Assembly (NCBI GenBank): GCA_009760855.2 | Contig: WPIO01000110.1 | Location: 1,197,501-1,261,500, forward strand | DNA from: Cristatella mucedo | Taxonomy: Eukaryota > Bryozoa > Phylactolaemata > Cristatellidae | DNA length: 64,000 bases | Direction of reading: 5' to 3' | Part shown: piece by piece, positions 14,558 to 27,061 of the stretch | Position numbering within the stretch: position 1 is the stretch's first letter | Layout: each line of letters begins with the position of its first letter | Notes under the pieces: model-generated | What the model saw: only the letters and a program-made list of their open reading frames with translations | The model's database searches: none | What the model was told of the DNA's origin: nothing | Program-made: the position numbers and the translations under genes

Positions 14558-14672
<115 letters not shown>

Positions 14673-15528
14673 GCTTTTCCTTGTATACCCGTGGCTTTGG
14701 TTTTGTATTCTCATAATGGGCACACTGCGTGTAGCCAGTGAAAGGAGAAAGTTGCTACTGAGTGTCAACTGTGCTGCTTAGCCACTAGTGGCGGTAGTTC
14801 ATCCACGTGGAAACTGCACAGCACGAGCTGATCGCATGCACTTGCATATCCTTGATTATGTTTAGGAACGATTCTAGTGTACTTTCGTTTGACCGAACCG
14901 TTTGGGAGTGCTGTACGTTGACCACAAAGAATGGGCCTCCTTGAGCCGTAGCCAGCTATGCCGTTACATCGCTGTCACCCGTCAAGAGCCGGGCCGGTGC
15001 TGGCTGGCTGGCACGAAGTGACACCGAAGCAGCTGCTCACAGCACGCCGCCGGACTGCGAGTGCCAAGCCAAGCAAGCGGCAGCCCCGCCCATCGCGCAC
15101 ACCTCCAGCTCCGCTCCTCCTCTTTGGGCGACCTACTTTTCTCCGCTCTGCCGTGGCGGTGGCAGCGGAGAGGGGCTGCCCTAGAGCATTCCTCTTCTCA
15201 CTGCCATGCGACGGCCAGGCCGATCGGGTTCTTTGGCGGGTCGATGAACTTCTCCGGTGGCGGCGGTGCCGAGCCATGTGCAGCCGCCGCCGGCCAGGGC
15301 TTGCACCGATTCGTGTTCCACCCTGAGCTGGAGTCGTGTTCTTGTTGTTGCTGTTGTTGCCTCGAACGCGAAGGCTGCAAGATCCCGTTCGGCTTTTCCC
15401 AAGCTGCGCAGAGGAGCAGTTTCTTTGTCTACCGCTCGCGCTTTGCGCACGGGCACGCCAATCGAAAGGCAGGCGAGACTTTGCCAGGCGAGCGCGATTC
15501 TGTAGAATGCCTGCGCCATCCTAGCAAT

Positions 15529-15850
15529 GCATCTGTGTCTGTGACTCCACAAAGCCACACGGTTTAAGCGCCGTCATGCTGGCTGTAGCACACTCAAAAC
15601 CTAGGCGACTTTCGGTACGCATGTAGTTGCTAAGAGAAAGCGAGAAGCATACCAGAGTCAGGAGGGTGGTTGAGGTAGTGTGTAACATGGAAGTACCCGT
15701 TTAGAACGGCTGGAAAGGATGTGTGGGAGAATAGTTGTCGTTGCGTAAGAGTTGTGGAAGTGAGTTCCACAGTCTAGGACCTGCAGAGCGAAAGCTTCTG
15801 TCGCCAGCTGCCTTTAAGTGAAAGATGTGCTATCGTCGGCAGCCAGAGAG
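15529..15850 (-). mobile_element. LINE type A 3'-end copy
   Basis: Shares with 28021-28400, 34526-34830 and 51771-52040 the string of landmarks: atctgtgtctgtgactccacaa, cgactttcggtacgcat, gagtcaggag, gttgaggtagtg, gttgtcgttgcgtaagag and tctaggacctgcagag. Orientation is the same as in the other copies (element on minus, 3' end at low coordinate). Confidence 0.85.
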
Positions 15851-16786
15851 TAGATGGCCTTGAGACTCACACACCTGGCCTCGCCCTAAGCAGCCTGATC
15901 GGATCTTGATCGGACCTCCGAAAGCTACGTTAATGAGCAGGATATTTCGCTAACAAGATAGCCTGTTCGTAGGCAGAAATGAGAGCCTTTCCGCCTAGGC
16001 AGGCTACTGCTTTAGTTCATTGTCGAGCCTGAAGGCTTCCGGCTAGTGGAGCGCTCTTTTGTGCAAGCAGGCACGTTTGTACTGTTGAAATGGCGTTCTT
16101 CACAAAGTAAAGAAGCGCTGCCCAAGCATAATAATGCGTAGACGGCTCTACTGTCTATTCCAGCCCGGTCCTCCAGCACACTTCCGTTCACTTCGAGAAA
16201 CCGATGGCTGCGTTTTTAGCTTCGTTTTTCTCCATCATGTTAGATGCACGCAGGCACGCTTGTCCATTCTGTCTTTGCACTCGTTTCGTTGCTGCTTGTA
16301 AGGATGACAGCTTTTGCGCCTCGCCAGTGGCATAGTGCAGCCTTGACCGTGGCTCGCCCGGGAGCCCCGGGAGAGCTCGGTGCTTTTACCTTGCCGCCGC
16401 CCCCAAGCGTGGCATCTCGTACCCCCAGCAGCATTCAAGCTGTAAAGGAAGTAGTAGCCTGTGCACAGGCGCATGTACGAAACAGGTGCAAAGCTCTTGT
16501 GCAGCTCTTCCTTTGCAGCTTATGTGAAGTAATAAGAAAGAGATTTTACTTCTCTTGAGGCGTTTACATGTCTTATAATTGTTATTGTGAGTATTGTTAA
16601 CATACAAGCACATTAAATGCTTTGACCGCTTAATGTGGGTAGGGCACGCTGTTGGTAATCTGTTTCGGACTGCTGAAACACTGTCGATCTGCAGGAACCA
16701 TTCTCTTTCGTGTCCCCAACCTTGCCTGGCAGACGATTGTTGGCCACCAGCCAGGCTCCAATGGCAGAGCTGTGGCAGGCTGTGTG

Positions 16787-17307
16787 TGAGTGTGAGTGTG
16801 AGTGTGAGTGTGAGTGTGAGTGAGTGTGAGTGTGTGAGTGAGTGAGTGAGTGAGTGAGTGAGTGAGTGAGTGAGTGAGTGAGTGAGTGAGTGAGTGAGTG
16901 AGTGAGTGTGAGTGAGTGTGAGTGAGTGTGAGTGAGTGAGTGAGTGTGAGTGAGTGTGAGTGTGAGTGAGTGAGTGTGAGTGAGTGAGTGTGAGTGAGTG
17001 AGTGAGTGTGAGTGTGTGTGTGCCTGTGTGTGTGCCTGTGTGTGTGCCTGTGTGTGTGCCTGTGTGTGTGCCTGTGTGTGTGCCTGTGTGTGTGCCTGTA
17101 TGTGTGCCTGTGTGTGTGTGCCTGTGTGTGTGCCTGTGTGTGTGCCTGTGTGTGTGCCTGTGTGTGTGCCTGTGTGTGTGCCTGTGTGTGTGCCTGTGTG
17201 TGTGCCTGTGTGTGTGCCTGTGTGTGTGCCTGTGTGTGTGCCTGTGTGCACGTGTGTGTGCCTGTGTGTGTGCACTTGTGTGTGCCTGTGTGCACGTGTG
17301 TGTGCAC

Positions 17308-17347
<40 letters not shown>
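16787..17347. repeat. Composite tandem array: (GAGTGT/GAGT)n, (GTGTGTGCCT)n, (GT)n
   Basis: Three sub-arrays head to tail: GAGT-based to about 17013, then roughly twenty 10-bp GTGTGTGCCT units to about 17250, then gtgcac-containing variants and a (gt)n run. All are G/T-rich on the plus strand. Long frames of Cys/Val or Thr/His here are repeat translations, not genes. Confidence 0.97.
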
Positions 17348-17348
<1 letters not shown>

Positions 17349-17564
17349 CGGTGCCTGTATGCAATGATACATTCATTCGTGTTCTACCTGTGCAGCAGCC
17401 ATTGCACTGACCGAGGGGGCGTTGTTTTTTGGGGCCCTCTGCATGCTCATCACGGTGGCCACCTCGGCAGCATGGCTTCTTAAGCTCCAAGCACGGCAAC
17501 AGCTTGCAGCTTCACCCACTCCCTTCACGTAGAGACGTCTTCGTTTGCTTCGCGTGACTTTCCC

Positions 17565-17642
17565 TTTGCAGCAAATGTAAAGCGCCTAGAAAGAGATTGA
17601 GTTCTATGAGGGCGCTTTATAAAGTGCATTATTATTATTATC
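17565..17642 (+). mobile_element. LINE type B 3' tail with (ATT)n
   Basis: ccctttgcagcaaatgtaaa, gcgcctagaaagagattgag and gggcgctttataaagtgc followed by attattatta. The same tail recurs on both strands across the window. Confidence 0.9.
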
Positions 17643-20086
17643 GGCATCTTGCGTGACCCGTTCCATGACCGATCCTCGAGATCAGAGCGATCAAACCTAC
17701 AAAGGATTCAAGTCCCAACTACTAGCAAGTCGCTGGGACTGCTGCAGCTGTCACCAGAGCACCTGCAGTTGCAGCCCTGCCTCGGCTGCCTCCTCTGCTG
17801 CTGAAGGCCGTGTGCACAGGTCCCTGAGAGCATCATGACTGGCAGCATGCCCACACCGGAGTGGCGTTGAGAATGGACTTGCACCCGGTAGCCTCTAAGG
17901 TGGCAGCCAGCAGACCCCCCAAGTGGGTGCAGCAGCCTGGTAGCAGCAGCCTGTGCAGTGGCTGCAAGTCGATGCCACTGGCTATAGACTGCTGCTTGCT
18001 GCAGTGGGGAATCCGGGCTGACACTTCTCTAAGCACGTGTTCCATATAGGTCAACGATCAGCTGTCACGAGCTGAGTTGGGTGTATTGTGCAAGGTCGTG
18101 GCATTATGCCTAGCTTCTCTCTGGGCTAACCCCCCTCAATGTCCGTGACCTATGTATATCTCGTGCTTTTCGCACAGCATTTAGATCACACTGGCTTCAG
18201 AAATTCGGTTTCTATGAGCCGACTCCCATCGATCTCGACTGGGAGGGGGCAGCATATGCTGCATTGACTGCTGCTGCTCCGTCATTATCATCTGCTCGAT
18301 ATTGGTGCTGCCTGCCTGTAAATGCTGCTGCTCCATCGTTGCTGCTGCTGCTATGGCATCGCTGCAAATGCTCCTGCATACCTGGGCGTTTACTGTATGA
18401 GGGACTGGGGTGGATGAGGCAACAGCGGTCTGTCTCATCCACCTCACCATCCTCCTCATCTGCCTCGTGGGAAGCCGGCAGGCAAGGCTCGGTAGAGCTG
18501 CTGCGTGTAAGTCGTCTTCATGCAATCGTTCAGTCATCTCTCACTGCTGTATCGTGCCAACGCTGGTGTAATATGGTTGTGGTTCCGGGGCATGCAGATC
18601 TGCCACTGCCTCTGGGTCTGCTATCGCAATTGGTGGTGGAATGCCTGCAGAATGAATTGCTTAACCGGGTTACTCATGCAGTGGCTCCAGCCTAGACTAG
18701 GCTGGCAAGACCTTGGACATGCTGACACATGACGAAGCCGGCTCTACTCTGCCAAATACTTGTCTCTGGCACGGCTGCACACATCCGGGACTGTCATAGA
18801 CTCACACCCACTCTCCCACATGATTCAAATGAGCCTAGTTCCATTGCTGCATGATGATTCAGATTGGCTAATGTGCTTTATAAGGCGCTGCTTTGGTAAG
18901 CTATGCTGACTAACTGCTGTGGAAAGGCAGTGTGAGGTCGTGTCCCTTGGCTGTCCTTGACCTTGCATGTCAATTGGACTATTAGGCAATAGGTTTGTCT
19001 GAATAAGACTTGCTGTTGCATTTCCTGTCCTCTATGCTTATCGGTTAGTTGGCAGTCACTTTGAGATTGGCGAGCTTTGACTCCTTGTGAGCTTTGCCAG
19101 ATGCTTGCCAGCTTGCTGAGTCCCTAGCTCTGGAGCCACTGAGTGACCGTCGGGGGGGGGGGGGCTGAAGCAGAGGCTCCGGTCAGCTACCAGGCGCCAA
19201 ACCTCGTAGGGCACTCGCCTAATAGGTACTTTTTTTAACTACTGTGCTATTCAGGGATCGTAGCCCTGATTTATAATCCCAGTTCTGGGCCATCTGAGAT
19301 GAGTTTGAGGCATTTCTACCAGGGTCGTATATGGGGGATATATGCCATGTGTCACTCGAGCTGCAGTTGAGAGGAGACGCAAAGCATAGCAGTATCTTTT
19401 AGAGTAGCTCGGACAGCTCAGACAGACACAGTAGCTTTTAGAGTTCCTTCTGCCGACGACCCTCGGGATGCCGTGTTGTCCCACTTTCGAATGCTGTTTG
19501 GTTGGGCCTCGGGCAACTGTTGCTCGAGGAACCCCAGCCCGGCCACACCCACTCATGATATCTGCTGCAGTGAGGTCTGTGCCTGTCGGTTCCTTTGTCG
19601 CAGGCCACTCGCCACACCCCCTTGGCGACCAGCATGTGAGTGTGTGTGCAGCTTTCAGAGTGCCCCGGCCGGTGCTGCCGCTTGAATTTCTCTTTTCTTG
19701 GCAATTTTTTGTTCAACCAATGTTCAAATATTCCAATATTCCAAAATTCAAATGTTCTAATATTCAAACCTTTGTCAACCAATCCAAACGTGGCCAATCG
19801 TGCAAAAACGTGCAATCGGAATTCGAGCCCTCCTTTGTATCTCGGCGCTCGTGCAGTCTCGGCGCATGTGCAAGCTCCGATTCTGTCCCTCCTCCTCGTC
19901 CGGCGCACGCCTGCCTGCGCAGCAGCCGGTGCGGTGTGCAGTCCGTGTGCTGCAGCAGCCGCCGCCGCCGGAGCTTCTCGTGGCTTCTCGTGCAAGCCAC
20001 TTGGCTTAACGACTGAGCTCTTAGATTGTCCCTTGATGCTTGCTATATTCTGCTGCTGCGATGCTGGGGTGCTCGGTCGGCTCTCT

Positions 20087-20398
<312 letters not shown>

Positions 20399-21119
20399 TC
20401 CCCTACCTCCCATGCGACGAGTCGTGCGCCTGCAAAAGACGCTGCTGGAGCCCGAAGCGGTCTCGGGTGGTGCTGCAGGGCAGGTTACGGAGCCGGCTCA
20501 CTCGCTCGCAGTGGGAGCAGTGCGGTGCTCACTCCCTGCCTGCCACTTCCGACAGCCATCGGAAGATGGCTGCTGCTGTCTGGTGGGAGGGCGGTGCGGG
20601 CAGCGGCTGCGCAGAACCGTGCTGACTGGAGTGAGTGTTCCTGAATTAAGGGCTTTACTCCAAGCCGGGGCAGCAGCTTCACTGTGGCCAAGCAGGCTTG
20701 AGAAGTAGAGGCAGCATCCGTGAGCTCACTTACTAACCAATATGGCGTCGATTGTGAGTAGAGACAGCCGACTTTTTACAATGACTGCTAGTGCCCATAG
20801 AAGTATCAGCGTGGCAGCTAGTCAATATTTACGTTTAATAAACCCCCTTTTTCAAGATATCTTTTTGGTTAAGGGCTTAGTATTTAGGGTTTTAGTGGTT
20901 GGGGTTTGTATGTTCTTGGGCTTAGTGTTTAGTGTCGGTAATTTCCGGGTTTTTAAGGATTCGGTTTAAGGATTTAGGATTTTGACTAATTGTTTACAGA
21001 AGCGAGTTGGCATGTTTAGCTTCCTCCATTGGGCACAGCGCCTGTCGAAGGAAGTTCTGTGTGCAAAACGACTTTTGTGTGCTAAACGACCGAATTAGCT
21101 GCATAGCGGCAGAGGATCA

Positions 21120-21235
21120 CTGTGGCAGCTATCGTTCCCGCTTGGCTTGCGGCCTGCGATTGGGGATTGCCAGCTTCAGGACTCGAACGCAGGACGCAGG
21201 GTCGTGCACCTGGGCGTGAGCACCCTTTGACCCCC
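21120..21235 (-). mobile_element. tRNA-like SINE head
   Basis: Minus strand: ggccaagggggtcaaaggg (A-box-like) and gcgttcgagtcc (B box, at 21179-21190), followed by a body caatccccaatcgcaggcc resembling the SINE at 31840-31935. Not a plausible functional tRNA. Confidence 0.55.
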
Positions 21236-21510
21236 TTGGCCAAGACCTGGGTGACGTAGCTCCATTTGTAGGCGTCGCCTTGCCACATCATCACAGCGAG
21301 CTCTAGTTGACTGGTGTTGCTGCAGACCTGTTGAGAATATATATAATTCCTGGCCAGAATGCTCGCTAGCTTAGTGGCAGAGTCGTCGTGAGCCACGACT
21401 GTCTGTCTGGTCTGGCTTATGCCCCCCACCCCACCCGGCCGACTGAGCCTGCTCCTCCTCTGACCAGAAGTGTTCATTAACCTGTGACCTTGCATCGTAT
21501 TTGCCTGCAG

Positions 21511-21683
21511 CTCGTTGCAGCCGACTCGTCGGACACTCAATCGCAGCATGGAGGCGGCGGAAGCAGCACTGGCGGCGGCAGCGTCGGCGGTGGTGACACA
21601 GTGAGGTCGCCCGACCTGCACCACGCCATGCACCCGCCGGAGAGGACAGGAGGCATAGGCGACAGCCGGCCGCCCTCTTTTCA
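21511..21683 (+). CDS. dvl: dvl exon: linker after DIX, conserved ERTGGIGDSRPPSF
   Basis: Acceptor ttgcctgcag and donor gtgagt. Phase 0 in, phase 2 out. It starts LVAADSSDTQSQHG, runs through a Gly/Ser-rich stretch and ends ERTGGIGDSRPPSF, a block kept in almost all Dishevelled proteins just after DIX. The last codon (His, CA + C) is split with the next exon. Confidence 0.95.
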
Positions 21684-21809
21684 GTGAGTCCCAAGTCCCA
21701 CGCTGCCCGCTCGGGCGCTGCCGTTGCGTGCTCGTCGGCGATATGCCGCACTGCTGCCACGCTAATGGCAGCATTGGTCGAGCCCGCGCTGGTCGGCTCC
21801 AAATTGCAG

Positions 21810-21904
21810 CTCGAAGTCGGGCATTCCGGGAAGTCCAGATAATCTGGAGCACGAGGCCCTGGATACTTTCGACGAGAACGAATCGATCGTCAGCTCAAGG
21901 AGAG
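21810..21904 (+). CDS. dvl: dvl exon: linker, DENESIVSSRR block
   Basis: Acceptor ccaaattgcag, donor gtttgt. Phase 2 in, phase 1 out. The frame fixed by the previous exon reads H-SKSGIPGSPDNLEHEALD then TFDENESIVSSRR, matching the family's ...NETGTESMVSHRRE region. The intron before it is only 126 bp. The acceptor has a weak pyrimidine tract, but the phase and the motif agree. Confidence 0.9.
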
Positions 21905-22685
21905 GTTTGTTGACGGTGGCGCGGCAGCGGCGTTGCTGCCACCGAGCGTGGCCACCTTCACCTTGTACGAATGCGCCCACGCTTTTGCACAATGGCACGG
22001 TGGTTCTTGCAATACTCGCACGGTTCGTTGCTAAAAATTGTCAAGATTTTTATTACTTTACCATGTTCACGTGATGCTCATTCCATGCCGTTGGGCCGAC
22101 AGCAATCGAGACCAAAAACAGCCATCCATACATGCGTCGCATCCCCGTATGTAGATCTTTGCCGACCGATGCATTCGTGCCCCTATGCACGTGGTCTATC
22201 GGGGGGGGGGAGGTGTGTGTGTGTGTGCGTGCGCGCGTGGGTGCGTGCGTTTGTGCTCGTAGCGACTGGTGGCTCTTACTGCAGCTCTAGGCCTTGCGAG
22301 CCAGCGTCAGAACACAAAACCTGGTGCCACACCCCCCCACCCGGTGGCGGCAGTGTCCTTGCTCTTCCTTGATCCACGATCCTGCGGCTTTGCGATCGCC
22401 CTCAATAGTTCACGTGATTTTGTGCGCATGGGCGCTTGCCCGGTCGCTTGTGACGTTGAGGGCTCCAGCTCGTCCTGCGTGCGGGATCGTGCGTTCTCGT
22501 GCTGCCAATAGCAGCGGTTGTAGGCTGGCTACCACGTGAAGTGCTCGGGTTTGTTCGAGTGCCTTCTGCCGTTAACTTCACCGCTACCTCTAGCCTCGAG
22601 GTCTGCCTTCTAGCGTAGTAGTCAAAACTGCGCGACTAGTGCGCTGTGTAGACGTAACGCGGCCGCCGCTGCGAACGCATTGCAG

Positions 22686-22748
22686 ACCACCATCGGGTGC
22701 ACAAGGAGAAGCAGTCAGCCCAGCGACCACTGGCCACCGACAAAAGGG
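22686..22748 (+). CDS. dvl: dvl small exon: basic linker
   Basis: A 63-bp exon between acceptor cgaacgcattgcag and donor gtgagc, phase 1 in and phase 1 out. It reads D-HHRVHKEKQSAQRPLATDKR. This is the expected place of the charged RRERARRRNREE-type stretch of other Dishevelleds. Sequence similarity alone is weak. The call rests on phase compatibility with both neighbours and good splice sites. Confidence 0.8.
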
Positions 22749-23133
22749 GTGAGCAGTGGCGGCGGCAGCAGCAGCAGCTTCCGGTGTCAGCCAGCGCCAG
22801 CCCTTGGCGGCCAGCCCTTGCGCAGCTTCCGGTGCGTCCCTTGGCGCCCGACTTGGTCGCTCTCGGCTCTCTTCTCAACCTGGGTGCACGCTACCCTTAG
22901 CCGCAGTCTGGGGCGCTCTCTTGCTGCGGAGGGCCCCCCGGGGTCTGGCTTCTAGCGACAGCAGTGGCTGCTGTTCTCAGGCCGGAAGCAGGTCTGAGAG
23001 GATGTACTGCTGCTGCTGCTGATGACCCGTTGGTTGCTCGTCAGCGCTGGTGGTGAGAGTTCGCCTGCTGCGGCTGTGTTGCGTGTCTGTTCGGTCGGCC
23101 AGTTGGCTACCTCGGCTGGTCTCATTACGGCAG

Positions 23134-23275
23134 GTGTAAGGCATAATGGACACAGTGGCGGCAGCAGCGGCAGACATCAGAAGCAGCTGTACTCGGACAC
23201 TGCATCCACCGTTACGAGCAGTGACTTGGACACGACCAGCTTCTGCGACTCGGACGACGACTGCTCGAGCAGCAG
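23134..23275 (+). CDS. dvl: dvl exon: NGH and TSSDLDTTSFCDSDDD block
   Basis: Acceptor ctcattacggcag. Phase 1 in, phase 2 out. It reads G-VRHNGHSGGSSGRHQKQLY and then SDTASTVTSSDLDTTSFCDS followed by DDDCSSS, equivalent to the family's SELESSSF-DSDED segment, an acidic Ser-rich region before the basic stretch. The donor (AGCAG|gtgctt) is weak. Reading on without splicing gives a Ser/Cys run and a stop near 23354, so the splice is needed. Confidence 0.92.
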
Positions 23276-23424
23276 GTGCTTCTCCTCCTCCTCCTCCTCC
23301 TCTTCCTGCTGCTGCTGCTGCTGCTCTGTCGGGCGCCGTCGATCCGGTTCATGAGAGCCGTTCGTTTTTGCAAACGACTCTTGCCGCGTGCCCGTTCTAT
23401 GGTTTGTTGCATTTCCGAGAGCAG

Positions 23425-23518
23425 GTACTCGATGGTTACCGGCGACACCAACATGTCCTCGAAGTACGGTCGCCACCGTGCCCGACGACGCCGCCACAGG
23501 CCGCCGCAGATGAGCCGG
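23425..23518 (+). CDS. dvl: dvl exon: basic stretch before PDZ
   Basis: Acceptor catttccgagagcag, donor gtgaga. Phase 2 in, phase 0 out. It completes an Arg codon and reads YSMVTGDTNMSSKYGRHRAR then RRRHRPPQMSR. This corresponds to the strongly basic KHKRRRRKQR-type segment that precedes the PDZ domain in Dishevelleds and helps bind acidic lipids and partners. The preceding intron is only 149 bp. Confidence 0.9.
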
Positions 23519-23978
23519 GTGAGAGCCGGGTCGGGTGGCTGTGTCCCTCGTGTCCCTTGCTGCCACCCTACCGTCGTGCCGGATACGCTTTCTTGTACGA
23601 GCCGCTCCAAGCTCCGCTGGCGTCACTTACCGGACGGCTCGTCTCCTTCGGCTCGGTCGCCGGAGACGCACGGGGCAGCGGCGGCGCTCTCGCCGCCAAT
23701 CTCGTTCACCGGCCGCTAGACAGCTGCCGCAGCCGCGTATGTGCAGCCGCCTTGCAGGGCTCGCCCGCCGTCTTTTGTCACTAGCATCGGTAGTGTCGGT
23801 AGTGTCCCTTTGAGCTGCGGCCTGTCAGTAAGCCAGCCTAGCCTCAGTATCAATATCGCTATCGCAGCCTAGCCTCGCTAGCTGTCCTGCGCTTGGGCCG
23901 GCCGGTGGCATGGCCGTGGCGTGCACATTCCTCGCGCTACTTCAATCGTACAATTTAAAGCTCGTGCGACATGAGACA

Positions 23979-24040
<62 letters not shown>
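23979..24040. repeat. (CA)n microsatellite
   Basis: About 60 bp of ca dinucleotides in the intron just upstream of the PDZ lead-in exon. Confidence 0.97.
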
Positions 24041-24041
<1 letters not shown>

Positions 24042-24294
24042 CTTCAGAACGTCACTACTGCGTGTCGCCCGGCTGCTTCTCTTCGGCTGGCGATCTGCGC
24101 AGAGGTGAGGCAGGATAGTCGCATTGGTGCGTGGGGGAGGTGCTCGGTTCGTTTCCCCAGCATGCTTTTTCTAATGGCATTCCACTCAGCCCTATGTTCA
24201 GGATCTAGTTGCTAGGGAAAGCCTGATCGTTCAGCTTGTGCACCAGCAGTCGCCTGGGCGTTCACACGTGCGGCATGTGCGGCTCGTTTGGCAG

Positions 24295-24364
24295 GCATCG
24301 TCATTTAGCAGCATCACCGACTCGACTATGTCGCTCAATGTCATTACGGTGACGCTCAACATGG
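24295..24364 (+). CDS. dvl: dvl exon: SSFSSITDSTMSLN and PDZ start
   Basis: Acceptor ctcgtttggcag, donor gtgagt. Phase 0 in, phase 1 out. It reads ASSFSSITDSTMSLNVITVT then LNM, the near-invariant Dishevelled lead-in to the PDZ domain, including its first beta strand (NVITVTLNM). Confidence 0.97.
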
Positions 24365-25912
24365 GTGAGTTACTGACTGATAATGAGGCTGAGCTAGTGC
24401 TGTCAGAGCAGAGTTTTGGCAGCCGAGACGTTTGCTGTTTTTAAAGCTAGCGTAGCTAAATGGCCATTAAACGATACGCTGCCGCCGCCTCTTAAATAAA
24501 TGTGTTGCAAAGATTGCTGTTTAACTCGTGTGCTGCATCACTCGTGCTTCACTTATTGAAGTTTGCATATTTGTCTGATGTCACAACCCAACAACTCATT
24601 CTCGCGTTGGCAGTCCATGCATGCTGGGATTCAAAATTTAAAAAAAACTTAACGTTACCGAGTTTTGTAAAAGCAATGCCTATAAATGTCACCCGAAGGT
24701 AGTTTTCATGTGGGAATCGGTATCTCTGGCCAGTGTTGTGTGCTGCACCCTTAGTGTTGGTTACCGATTGCAAAGAAATTAGACATTTGCACAAATTTGT
24801 ATCTATCTTCTAACGTTTGAAACCTCTTCAGATATGCTTGTGAATTTTTTGATGAATTCTTTTTTTGCCCCAGCTATTAAGTTTTGCACATTTTTGCACT
24901 ATTCAGCACAGTGAGTTTTTGCCCGATATTCCTTGTACGAGAAATGCATCTCAACAACCCATTCGGGCATGACTTCAGGGGTGATCAGTTTTGCACGTGC
25001 AAAACTGATGGCCAAATACACGTTCAAGTGGGTGCAAGGAAACGACAGTGGTTTTAGAATGTGAAACTGCCAACTGTATTTTCTGATGAACAAGGAACTC
25101 TCTAACCGTTTTAAATCTTTTTAGTGTTCAGCCCATGCTTTATCTACCCAGATGCACCAAGTTATTATTATATTCATAAGTTTATCTTGGCAGGCCGCAA
25201 AGACAAAAGCTTGAGTTTGATCTTCAGGCATCTAAACTGTCCACTTACGTTAGTATGCAGAACTTGTAAACTGCATTTGGTACACCGAGCGAGTCACGAC
25301 TTAGGAAGCAGTTCAGAATGGCTCTTTACTTCCTTTTTCATCCAAAAATGCAGTTTAGTGGCCTTCTCCTTATGTCGTCAATCAATGTATCGTGTCGTTT
25401 ACACCAGTGATATCTGGTCGACGTGTTTGTGTGCACAAAATCGTCAGCTTTAAGACCATGGTAATTGTTGAGCATGTTAGGGACAGTAGTTGGATGTTTT
25501 CGAAAGGGCTGTACGTCTCACCACCTGGTCACCCCACTTCTCATTGCTAAATGATGGTGCTTAAAACAAAATTGCCTTCGGAAATGGCATCTATATCAGA
25601 AGCTTACTATTGCTCGGGAACGATAAAAACACGTTAGGTATGTTTTCACGTGTCCAAAGCAATGTGTCAGTGTGCACCATTTTTGGTCAGATCGCTAGTT
25701 CATACGAATCCTATGTTCCTTGTGGCTTTTCCTTTGCCAGAGTCCATACAATAGTGGAAATGGTGCGTATGAATTTAAGGTTTCATTCCCACGGCTGTAG
25801 AGATTTTTTTTCGTGCTAGCACTGTGTTTGCAGGTTTATAGTGATGTGCCTGTATCCACACGCACCAATGGAGAAAGATCCTTCACTTGAGCTAAACTGT
25901 CGTTGTTTGTAG
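24365..25912 (+). other. dvl: dvl intron within the PDZ-coding region
   Basis: 1.5 kb, AT-richer than its neighbours, no recognised repeat family or exon. Starts gtgagt, ends gtttgtag. Confidence 0.8.
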
Positions 25913-26000
25913 ATGCCGTCAGCTTCCTGGGCATCAGTATCGTCGGACAGAGCAACAAAGGCGGCGACGGCGGCATCTACGTGGGCTCCATAATGAAAGG
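25913..26000 (+). CDS. dvl: dvl exon: PDZ carboxylate-binding loop
   Basis: Acceptor gttgtttgtag, donor gtatgt. Phase 1 in, phase 2 out. It reads [21 protein letters not shown] then [15 protein letters not shown] is the Dishevelled form of the PDZ GLGF loop that binds peptide C termini or the internal Frizzled peptide. Confidence 0.97.
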
Positions 26001-26252
26001 GTATGTCTGTCTGGCATTCCTTGCCCTCTGTCTGTCTGTCTGTCTCTCTTGGCCTGTCCGTCAATCTGTCTCGTCTCTCACTCTGTCGCTCTCTCTCAGC
26101 TTCTTTGCGGGCTGCTAAGCCGGCTTGTAATCGCCAATGTTCTGCTTTAACATTAGTTTTTTACGCGTGCTTGCCCGCCTTGGTGGGATCGACCAGACCA
26201 ATCACGCCGGCCCAAGCTGTTGTTAGCAGCCTGTATCTGTATCACTTTCCAG

Positions 26253-26381
26253 CGGTGCTGTAGCACAAGATGGCCGCATCGAGCCGGGCGACATGATCCT
26301 CGAGGTAAACGGCATCAGCTTCGAGAACATGACCAACGACGCTGCAGTGCGCACACTCAGGGAGGCCGTCCAGAAACCCGG
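26253..26381 (+). CDS. dvl: dvl exon: PDZ middle
   Basis: Acceptor atcactttccag, donor gtgagg. Phase 2 in, phase 2 out. It reads [20 protein letters not shown] then [20 protein letters not shown] and QKP: the PDZ core with the DGRIEPGD turn and the alpha-B helix lining the peptide groove. The family usually has NDINFENM where this gene has NGISFENM. Confidence 0.97.
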
Positions 26382-27061
26382 GTGAGGATTGATGCAGTGC
26401 GCCCGTGCAATGCTTCCATTGCCCCTCTCTATAGGATTGTTTTCCAAGTCCTGTTATTGCGCAAGCGCCTCCGCTGAGCTGCTTGCTGAGCCTTGTTACA
26501 TCCATACCTCGCCTAGTTCGCACTGTAGCGAATCGAATGTCACGATGATGGCTGCCGGCAGTCTATTGAGCATCTGGGCAGCTCAGCAGTTGCATACTCC
26601 TCCTAGGGTGGTTCCTTTGCGCACTAGCTCTTGCTTATGCGAAATGCTTAGCTGGAGACTTTTTTTGGGGGGGGGGCGAGTTCTAGAAAATGTGATAATT
26701 ATTCTCTCGAACCGAGGGCCTTACTTACCTGGGCCTACTTTGTTGTCGCAATAACTTGAGTGCACTTAATGCAGCAGCAGCAAGCGCAGAGTTCCTCGCA
26801 GTTCTGCATGGATCGCTTGACCTGGGCTGCTTGCGAGCGCCCACTTGCCCTGTCGTGAGCTCGCCGTCGCACCGTCGGGCATAACCGAACAGCAGAAGGC
26901 AGAGCAGAGCTGTATCCCTATTCCCCCTCATCCCTCCACTTCTCAATGGCCCCGCTCACCGCCTGCCTGCCAACTGGCCACAGGCGAGCGGGCGGTGAGC
27001 GACGGAGCCGCGCTGACGTGCCACGCTCTGACTCTCATGGTGCTGTGCACATACTTTGCAG

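Noticed and set aside
16386-17499. Long open frames of Thr/His, Cys/Val or Ser/Leu repeats
   Set aside because: They are six-frame translations of the GT/GAGT arrays. Equally long frames exist on both strands.
21082-21852. A 256-codon minus-strand frame
   Set aside because: Antisense shadow of the dvl linker exons at 21511 and 21810, whose plus-strand sequence is conserved.
23146-23784. A 212-codon plus-strand frame overlapping dvl exons at 23134-23518
   Set aside because: Shifted relative to the conserved frame. The dvl motifs lie in other frames and the composition is a by-product of GC-rich exons.
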